NCBI GenBank assembly: GCA_031281765.1
Contig: JAITEX010000098.1
Span: 1 to 5,230 of the forward strand
Direction: 5' to 3'
Length of the DNA stretch: 5,230 nucleotides
Origin: Eubacteriales Family XIII. Incertae Sedis bacterium
GTDB lineage: Bacteria > Bacillota > Clostridia > Peptostreptococcales > Anaerovoracaceae
Shown here: positions 1-3,936 of the stretch, piece by piece
Layout: each line of letters begins with the position of its first letter
Position numbering within the stretch: position 1 is the first letter of the stretch
Translations under genes and position numbers: made by a program
The notes under the pieces: generated by a model
The model's input: the letters and a program-made list of their open reading frames with translations, nothing else
The model's database searches: none
What the model was told of the DNA's origin: nothing

Positions 1-435
1 CACAGTCCGATCATGGCGCCGGCGTCGGAAGGCATCTTCAATGCCGCGTCGAAGATCGCTTTCGGCGCGCCCGCCTACGAGCTCTTTCTCGATATGACGG
101 CCGGGACGCTGAGAGAATATGCGAGGGCCGCGTCGGGCGAAACATCGGACGGCGCTGCGGCGGATGAGACTTCGCGCGGCGCACCGGGCGCTGCGGCGGC
201 CCTCATCCCGGGTATAATGGCCGCGCAGGTGAAAAGTCCCGTCAGATGGCAGGAGATCACGGAGGCCCTCGTCGCGGCGGGCGCCGACGCCATCGTTGAA
301 TTCGGCCCCGGCAGAATATTGTCGGGTCTCGCGAAAAAGACCGCGCCCGGCGTGACGACGCTGAACGTGCAGGACGCGGAGTCACTGGAAGAAACGGTCC
401 GCGCGCTGGAGGCCGGCGCATCTGCGTTTTCTTAG
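1..435 (+). CDS. fabD: Malonyl-CoA:ACP transacylase, C-terminal part (5' truncated by window edge)
   Basis: FabD moves the malonyl group from CoA to the phosphopantetheine arm of ACP, supplying the extender unit for cytosolic type II fatty-acid synthesis. The frame is open from base 1, so the ATG at 13 is internal. The first codon is the His of an HSPIM motif, which aligns with the catalytic His201 of E. coli FabD. The segment KIAFGAP (window residues 18-24) aligns without gaps to KITFNAP of the E. coli enzyme. The conserved Gln is at window residue 76 in AAQVKSPVRW, and the C-terminal EFGPGRILSGLAKK block (98-111) is typical. The nucleophile Ser and GHSxG motif lie upstream of the window. 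His to Gln spans 75 residues here against 49 in E. coli, owing to an Ala/Gly/Ser/Asp/Glu-rich insertion around residues 38-68. fabG follows after a 136-bp gap. The identity is secure; the insertion is the only oddity. Confidence 0.93.
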   Translation, partial: HSPIMAPASEGIFNAASKIAFGAPAYELFLDMTAGTLREYARAASGETSDGAAADETSRGAPGAAAALIPGIMAAQVKSPVRWQEITEALVAAGADAIVEFGPGRILSGLAKKTAPGVTTLNVQDAESLEETVRALEAGASAFS

Positions 436-560
436 GGAAACGCTAGAGGAAAACGCGGGGTAAAAACACGCTGCGTATCCGCTGCAAAGAGGCCGGCGCA
501 CGAATAATTTGGGTTATAGTAATAAGAGACGTTACCGTCGGTCGCCGCCGGCGGGCGGAC

Positions 561-566
561 AGGAGG
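561..566 (+). promoter_or_regulatory. Ribosome binding site of fabG
   Basis: A perfect AGGAGG lies 5 bases before the ATG at 572. It decides the fabG start, because the same frame is open upstream to a TTG at 509 that has no comparable site. A 10-bp GC palindrome, CCGCCGGCGG (545-554), sits just upstream and could fold, but I see no sign of an alternative structure that would cover the site. Confidence 0.85.
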
Positions 567-571
567 ATAAT

Positions 572-1321
572 ATGAAATTACTTGAAGGTAAGAGCGCGCT
601 CGTCACGGGAGGTTCGCGCGGCATCGGCCTCGCGATAGCGCTGGAGTTTGCGCGCGAGGGAGCGCAGGTCGCGATCGCGGACTACGCTTCGGACGAGGCG
701 AACGCCGAAGCGGTTTCCTTGCTCGCGGCCGCCGGCAGCGACAGGGCGTTCGCACTGCGGGGCGATGTTTCGGATCCGGAATTTGCGAAAGACGCCGCCG
801 CCGCGATGAAAGAGACTTTCGGCGGCTGCGACATCCTCGTGAACAACGCGGGGATCACGGCGGACGGGCTGATGCTGCGCATGAAGCCCGAGGACTTCGA
901 CCGCGTGCTGCGCATCAATCTGAACGGCGCATTCTATATGTTGAAAGAACTCGGCGCGCTCATGCTGAAACAGCGCAGCGGCCGCGTCATCAATATGTCG
1001 AGCGTGTCGGGCGTGAACGGCAATCCCGGTCAGGCCAATTACTCCTCGTCGAAGGCCGGCCTCATCGGGCTCACAAAGTCGGCCGCAAAGGAGTTCGGCT
1101 CGCGCGGCGTCACGGTCAACGCCATCGCGCCCGGTTTTATCAACACGCCGATGACGCGGAAGCTCAGCGAGAAGCAGATCGAAAACAGTCTCGCGCAGGT
1201 CCCGCTGGGCCGCATGGGCGAGCCGGAGGACATCGCGCAGCTCGCGGCCTTTCTCGCGTCCGACAAGGCGTCGTATATCACGGGGCAGGTCATTCAGGTA
1301 GACGGAGGCATCATCATGTGA
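572..1321 (+). CDS. fabG: 3-oxoacyl-ACP reductase (classical SDR)
   Basis: FabG reduces 3-ketoacyl-ACP to (R)-3-hydroxyacyl-ACP, the first reduction of each elongation cycle, normally as a cytosolic tetramer. The 249-residue product has the usual family length. Visible motifs, in order: the Rossmann TGGSRGIG loop (residues 12-19), NNAG (91-94), the active-site Asn116 in RINLNG, Ser144 in NMSSVSG, and the YxxxK pair Tyr157/Lys161 in NYSSSKAG. The PGFINTPMT segment (187-195) and the C-terminal GQVIQVDGG (238-246) are typical of FabG. Residue 37, at the end of strand beta2, is Asp. In classical SDRs this position often selects NADH, whereas E. coli FabG has a neutral residue there and uses NADPH. 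The ATG at 572 was chosen over the TTG at 509 because of its AGGAGG and because family members start near MKLLEGK. fabD lies upstream and fabF downstream in the same direction, so a shared transcript is likely. Confidence 0.96.
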   Translation: MKLLEGKSALVTGGSRGIGLAIALEFAREGAQVAIADYASDEANAEAVSLLAAAGSDRAFALRGDVSDPEFAKDAAAAMKETFGGCDILVNNAGITADGLMLRMKPEDFDRVLRINLNGAFYMLKELGALMLKQRSGRVINMSSVSGVNGNPGQANYSSSKAGLIGLTKSAAKEFGSRGVTVNAIAPGFINTPMTRKLSEKQIENSLAQVPLGRMGEPEDIAQLAAFLASDKASYITGQVIQVDGGIIM

Positions 1322-1473
1322 ACGCGCGTTGCCGGCCGCGCGGACAATTGCGGAGTCGTTTGCGGAAGAGGCGAAACGGCCGGAACGTGATGGTATTATT
1401 AAAAAAGGAGGAGGGGACATGCTGAGAACGACCGGTGTTCCCCGCAGCGCAGCAAATCACGGAGGCATTTTTA
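1322..1473 (+). other. fabG-fabF spacer with an orphan ribosome binding site; no acpP
   Basis: In many bacteria acpP lies between fabG and fabF. Here the gap is 152 bp and contains no ACP sequence; no DSL phosphopantetheine motif is seen in any frame. It does contain a strong purine-rich Shine-Dalgarno, AAGGAGGAGG (1405-1414), 4 bases before an ATG at 1419. Translation from that ATG gives MLRTTGVPRSAANHGG and runs on out of frame into fabF, stopping at 1607, with no ACP likeness. A 6-bp GC stem (1323-1328 with 1337-1342, 8-base loop) follows the fabG stop but has no T-run, so it is not a convincing terminator. The layout would fit loss of an acpP gene that left its ribosome binding site behind, or a short leader ORF. 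Neither is shown. Confidence 0.55.
1461..1465 (+). promoter_or_regulatory. Ribosome binding site of fabF
   Basis: GGAGG lies 8 bases ahead of the ATG at 1474. It sets the fabF start, since homologues begin close to MDGKRVVITG. An in-frame GTG at 1435 would add 13 residues unlike the family and lacks a well-placed site. Confidence 0.8.
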
Positions 1474-2706
1474 ATGGACGGAAAACGAGTGGTGATAACA
1501 GGCATAGGCGCGGTGTGCGCCGTGGGCAACGACGTCCCGACGGTGTGGGACAATCTCATGGCGGGGCGGCACGGGTTCGCGCGCATCGAAACGATGGACA
1601 TCACTGACCACAAGATCAGCATCGGCGGCGAGGTCAGGAATTTTGAGTATCCCGACAAGCGGGAGGCGAAGCGGCTCGACCTCTTCTGCCAGTTCGGACT
1701 CGTGGCGGCGGACGAAGCGCTGACGATGAGCGGCATTGTCGCGGGGGACAACGTGGCGCCCGAGCGCGTCGGCGTCTATCTCGGCAGCGGCATCGGGGGT
1801 ATACGCACGCTTGAAAAAGAGATGGTAAACGGCAGAGAGAACGGCTATCGGCGCGTGTCGGCCCTGCTCGTCCCGATGATAATCATCAACATCCTGCCGG
1901 GCAACGTCGCGATCAAGTACGGGTTCAAGGGCTATTCGATGGGAATAGTGACGGCCTGTACGAGCGGCACGAACGCGGTGGGCGAGGGCTGGCGGGCGAT
2001 CAAGCTCGGACTCGCGGACGTCATCGTCGCGGGCGGCGGAGAATCGCCGTTTGCTCCTGTGTGCGTCGCGGGCTTCGCGAACATGAAGGCCATGTCGGAG
2101 GGAACGGATCCGGACCGCGCGTCGATACCTTTCGACAAGGAGCGGAACGGTTTCGTCATGGGCGAGGGCGCCGGGGCGCTCGTGCTGGAGGAGTACGAAC
2201 ACGCGAAGGCGCGCGGCGCGAACATACTTGCCGAGGTCGTCGGCTACGGAGCGAACACGGACGCCTATCATATCACGCAGCCTTCACCGAGCGGCGAGGG
2301 CGCGGCCGACTCAATGCGCATGGCGTTGGAGTCTGCGGGGATACGGCCCTCGGATATTTCGTACATCAACGCGCACGGTACGAGCACGCCGCTGAACGAC
2401 CTCTTTGAGACGCGCGCGGTCAAAACCGTGTTCGGCAAAGCCGCGTATGACATACCGATGAGCTCCACGAAGTCGATGACGGGTCACGCCCTCGGCGCGG
2501 CCGGCGCCCTCGAAGCCGTTTTTCTCGTCAAGACATTGCTCGAAAACCGCGTACCCCCGACGGCCGGCTACCGCGTCCCGGACGAGGAGCTCGATCTCGA
2601 CTACGTGACGGAGGGCGCGCGCGACGTCGACGTGAAGTACGCGATGTCGAACTCCCTCGGCTTCGGCGGCCACAACGGCACGATCATTTTCAAGAAATAC
2701 GAGTAG
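1474..2706 (+). CDS. fabF: 3-oxoacyl-ACP synthase II
   Basis: FabF is the elongating ketosynthase. It condenses acyl-ACP with malonyl-ACP, releasing CO2, in the cytosolic type II system. The product is 410 residues, the normal length for a two-lobed thiolase-fold KAS II. The N-terminal RVVITGIGAV (residues 5-14) starts the first core strand. The nucleophile is Cys162 in VTACTSGTN. The catalytic His pair is His301 in NAHGTSTPLND and His338 in SMTGHALGAAGALEA, with the conserved Lys333 just before. The C-terminal NSLGFGGHNG (393-402) contains the gatekeeper Phe397 of the GFGG loop. Cys-His-His chemistry separates it from FabH (Cys-His-Asn), and the overall sequence is FabF-like rather than FabB-like. 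It lies 152 bp after fabG and 113 bp before fabZ. I see no damage or missing residue. Confidence 0.96.
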   Translation: MDGKRVVITGIGAVCAVGNDVPTVWDNLMAGRHGFARIETMDITDHKISIGGEVRNFEYPDKREAKRLDLFCQFGLVAADEALTMSGIVAGDNVAPERVGVYLGSGIGGIRTLEKEMVNGRENGYRRVSALLVPMIIINILPGNVAIKYGFKGYSMGIVTACTSGTNAVGEGWRAIKLGLADVIVAGGGESPFAPVCVAGFANMKAMSEGTDPDRASIPFDKERNGFVMGEGAGALVLEEYEHAKARGANILAEVVGYGANTDAYHITQPSPSGEGAADSMRMALESAGIRPSDISYINAHGTSTPLNDLFETRAVKTVFGKAAYDIPMSSTKSMTGHALGAAGALEAVFLVKTLLENRVPPTAGYRVPDEELDLDYVTEGARDVDVKYAMSNSLGFGGHNGTIIFKKYE

Positions 2707-2729
2707 CGCTATTCATGATATGAGCGCTA
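2704..2729 (+). other. Hairpin overlapping the fabF stop codon
   Basis: TAGCGCT (2704-2710) is the reverse complement of AGCGCTA (2723-2729). Inside them CAT (2714-2716) can pair with ATG (2720-2722) across a GAT loop, leaving ATT (2711-2713) as a bulge. The left arm includes the fabF stop codon. An A/T-rich stretch follows but no clean T-run, so this could be a weak terminator, an RNA-processing or stabilising element between fabF and fabZ, or an operator-like repeat. No known family is recognised. Confidence 0.35.
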
Positions 2730-2741
2730 TGTTTATATAAA
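2712..2741 (+). promoter_or_regulatory. Candidate sigma-70-type promoter ahead of fabZ
   Basis: The 2707-2770 spacer is sharply AT-rich in an otherwise GC-rich region. TATAAA (2736-2741) is a good -10 match. TTCATG (2712-2717) is a poor -35 match, with an 18-base spacer. A promoter here would let fabZ be expressed apart from fabF, but the -35 is weak and overlaps the hairpin. It is offered as a candidate only. Confidence 0.28.
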
Positions 2742-2773
2742 TAGTATTTATTAATAATAACAGAGGCGTTTTT

Positions 2774-2815
2774 ATGAGAAGGACAGTTATTGCAGCGATC
2801 GCTGTTGAGAGGTGA
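2774..2815 (+). CDS. 13-codon mini-ORF upstream of fabZ (possible leader peptide)
   Basis: An ATG at 2774 opens a 13-residue frame, MRRTVIAAIAVER, that ends in TGA at 2813-2815. An AGAGG-like site (2762-2766) lies 7 bases upstream. The stop codon is part of the GAGAGGTGA that serves as the fabZ ribosome binding site, so ribosomes finishing this frame would stop right at the fabZ start. This could provide translational coupling. The peptide also resembles the start of a signal sequence (two Arg, then hydrophobic residues), so it may be what remains of a lost exported-protein gene. A frame this short can arise by chance. Confidence 0.3.
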   Translation: MRRTVIAAIAVER

Positions 2816-2819
2816 ACAC

Positions 2820-3245
2820 ATGAAACTCGACAAAGACGGTATCAAAGCCGTCATCCCGCACCGCGAGCCCTTTCTGCTCATCGACGAGGTCATAGAGCTC
2901 GAGCCGGGGGAGCGCGTCGTCGCGTTCAAACGCGTGAGCGCGGACGAATACTATTTCAAAGGGCACTTTCCGGGAAATCCCGTCATGCCCGGCGTCCTCC
3001 AGGTCGAAGCGCTCGCGCAGGCCGGCGCCGTCTGCGTGCTCTCGCTCCCGGAGCATAGGGGCAAGACCGCCTATTTCGGCGCGATTGACCGCGTGAAGTT
3101 CCGTGGCATGGTGAAGCCCGGCGACGAGCTGCGGCTCGAAGTCGAGCTCGAATCCGTGCGCGCCCGCGGCGGCAAAGGCAAAGCGTCGGCGTTCAAGGAA
3201 GGCAAACTCATCTGCTCCTGCGAACTCACCTTCATGTTCGCGTAG
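2820..3245 (+). CDS. fabZ: 3-hydroxyacyl-ACP dehydratase
   Basis: FabZ removes water from (R)-3-hydroxyacyl-ACP to give trans-2-enoyl-ACP, the third step of each elongation cycle, as a cytosolic hot-dog-fold oligomer. The 141-residue product is full length for the family. IPHREPFLLIDEV (residues 12-24) is the family N-terminal block. The catalytic His49 sits in KGHFPGNPVMPGVL (47-60) and Glu63 in QVEALAQAG; these are the same residue numbers as in Pseudomonas FabZ. YFGAIDRVKFRGMVKPGDEL (85-104) is the usual second half, and the lack of FabA features favours FabZ. The ATG at 2820 follows GAGAGGTGA (2807-2815) by 4 bases. A GTG- or TTG-type start 10 codons earlier would read through that site and adds nothing family-like. 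It is the last recognisable fab gene here; no acc or lpx genes follow within the window. Confidence 0.96.
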   Translation: MKLDKDGIKAVIPHREPFLLIDEVIELEPGERVVAFKRVSADEYYFKGHFPGNPVMPGVLQVEALAQAGAVCVLSLPEHRGKTAYFGAIDRVKFRGMVKPGDELRLEVELESVRARGGKGKASAFKEGKLICSCELTFMFA

Positions 3246-3273
3246 CAGCGATCTCTATTATGTTGTATAGAAT

Positions 3274-3285
3274 GGGACAGTCCCT
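3274..3285 (+). repeat. GGGACAGTCCC palindrome, copy 1 (forward)
   Basis: GGGACAGTCCCT is followed by GCGTCTTTG. It begins 28 bases after the fabZ stop. By its flank it lies in the same orientation as copy 2 and opposite to copy 3. Short palindromes of this kind commonly accompany REP/IS200-like mobile sequences. Confidence 0.7.
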
Positions 3286-3304
3286 GCGTCTTTGTTTGGG
3301 GCAG

Positions 3305-3324
3305 AGGGACAGTCCCTGTGTCCC
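3305..3324 (+). repeat. GGGACAGTCCC palindrome, copy 2 (forward)
   Basis: AGGGACAGTCCCT is followed by GTGTCCC, giving a second GTCCC half-site. It starts 32 bases after copy 1. Because each unit is nearly self-complementary, copies 1 and 2 can pair with each other into one 12-bp stem with a central A-A mismatch and a 19-base loop. In RNA this could act as a structure at the 3' end of the fab transcript. Confidence 0.7.
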
Positions 3325-3668
3325 GTGAAAAGCAAAGCCGCAAGGTTGACAGAGTCGGCGCGGTCGGCGCGGTCGCAAAAAATCATGGCGGCCCTTATTC
3401 GAATTGGGAATATGGTGGGTGGTCGGTATATCTGTTTTCTCCTGATGACCCATCCTACAACATATTGAACTCCCCGGCCTGGCGTGTCTTATTTTACATA
3501 GGTGAGACGGAAGATGGTAGCCAGAATGTGGTCGTGCTTATCACCTATGGAATAAGCGGCACAGAACCTCCCGCAACCAGAGATATGGATAATATCGCAA
3601 ATCACATAGATGACAATTGGACATGCGACCCGGGCGCGGGCTACAGGGTGTTCTACGGTGAAAATTGA
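3318..3668 (+). CDS. Unrecognised small protein or gene remnant within a repeat-bounded island
   Basis: I do not recognise this 116-residue frame. The only usable start is a GTG at 3318, which lies inside repeat copy 2 and has no Shine-Dalgarno. The frame is also open all the way back to the fabZ stop at 3243-3245, with which it is in phase. The first 25 residues are basic and low-complexity (a VGAVGAV repeat from tandem TCGGCGCGG). From about residue 27 the sequence looks protein-like: aromatic and acidic, with WEYGGWSVYLF, WRVLFYIGETEDG, VVVLITYGISG and a C-terminal GYRVFYGEN. No signal peptide or membrane segment is visible. Base composition is visibly less GC-rich than the fab genes. The likeliest readings are a 3' fragment of a gene whose front was lost at the repeat, or a small accessory gene of a mobile element. 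It may also be non-coding. Confidence 0.35.
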   Translation: MSREKQSRKVDRVGAVGAVAKNHGGPYSNWEYGGWSVYLFSPDDPSYNILNSPAWRVLFYIGETEDGSQNVVVLITYGISGTEPPATRDMDNIANHIDDNWTCDPGAGYRVFYGEN

Positions 3669-3698
3669 ATATTTGAGCGTTTTGCGGGCGATCCCCTC

Positions 3699-3719
3699 CA
3701 TCCTGGTCACCCCGGGATG
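3699..3719. other. 8-bp hairpin in the intergenic region
   Basis: CATCCTGG (3699-3706) pairs with CCGGGATG (3712-3719), with one G-T wobble and the 5-base loop TCACC. Neither strand shows a T-run directly after it, so it is not a standard intrinsic terminator. It lies between the end of the unrecognised 3318-3668 frame and repeat copy 3, near where the convergent transcripts would meet. Confidence 0.4.
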
Positions 3720-3747
3720 ACAACAGAATCGGCATCGTGATAAAGAC

Positions 3748-3761
3748 AGAGGGACTGTCCC
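3748..3761 (-). repeat. GGGACTGTCCC palindrome, copy 3 (inverted)
   Basis: AGAGGGACTGTCCC on the + strand has T at the centre where copies 1 and 2 have A. Read on the - strand it becomes GGGACAGTCCCTCTGTCTTT, matching the centre and CTTT-containing flank of copy 1. It is therefore inverted relative to copies 1 and 2, and the three together bracket 3274-3761. Confidence 0.65.
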
Positions 3762-3936
3762 TGCGTCCTCTTTGCCGGTGACCGGCTTGTTGGTCGCGAG
3801 CATCATTGCCCTTGAAGAACAGTTTCCGATTCGCAGTCAGCCTTATCACGAAGTGCTGTTCCTTCTTGTAGAAATACTCGAACATCGGCCTGTTATTATT
3901 AAAAAAATCAACACACGAAAAGAAACAGCCCTCGTC
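3762..3936. other. Intergenic stretch between repeat copy 3 and the ATPase stop codon
   Basis: I see no gene here. On the - strand, downstream of the ATPase stop, there is a run of seven T (the complement of A7 at 3901-3907, within TTATTATTAAAAAAATC on the + strand). I could not find a GC hairpin directly before it, so an intrinsic terminator for the ATPase gene is possible but not supported. Confidence 0.35.

Larger units (their letters stand above)
3274..3761. mobile_element. Putative small non-autonomous element or REP-like insertion bounded by inverted GGGACAGTCCC repeats
   Basis: Two forward repeats at the left and one inverted repeat at the right enclose about 490 bp of lower GC. The segment sits in the intergenic space between fabZ and the convergent ATPase gene. 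No transposase is encoded inside, so if mobile it would need help in trans. No target-site duplication could be made out. The call rests on the repeats, their orientation and the composition change only. Confidence 0.4.

Noticed and set aside
409..500. 12-bp direct repeat GAGGCCGGCGCA at 409-420 and 489-500
   Set aside because: In sequence this GC-rich a single 12-bp match in 5 kb is within chance, and nothing else around the two copies is shared.
509..571. TTG start for fabG 21 codons upstream
   Set aside because: The upstream segment is Arg-rich and unlike FabG N-termini, while AGGAGG sits right before the ATG at 572.
1323..1342. GC stem after the fabG stop as a terminator
   Set aside because: It is only 6 bp of CGCGCG with no T-run after it, and fabF follows in the same direction.
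578..1420. 280-codon open frame on the - strand opposite fabG
   Set aside because: It is antisense to a clear FabG, Arg/His/Ala-rich with no domain likeness, as expected from GC-rich third positions.
1471..2271. 266-codon open frame on the - strand opposite fabF
   Set aside because: Antisense shadow of a clear FabF; composition dominated by Arg, His, Asp and Ala, with no motif.
2794..2803. AGCGATCGCT palindrome containing GCGATCGC (HIP1-like)
   Set aside because: It occurs once; HIP1 is meaningful only when highly iterated, as in cyanobacteria, and nothing else here points to that group.
3274..3324. CRISPR-like array suggested by the closely spaced palindromes
   Set aside because: There are only two close copies and one distant inverted copy, the units are too short, and there is no regular spacer length or cas gene.
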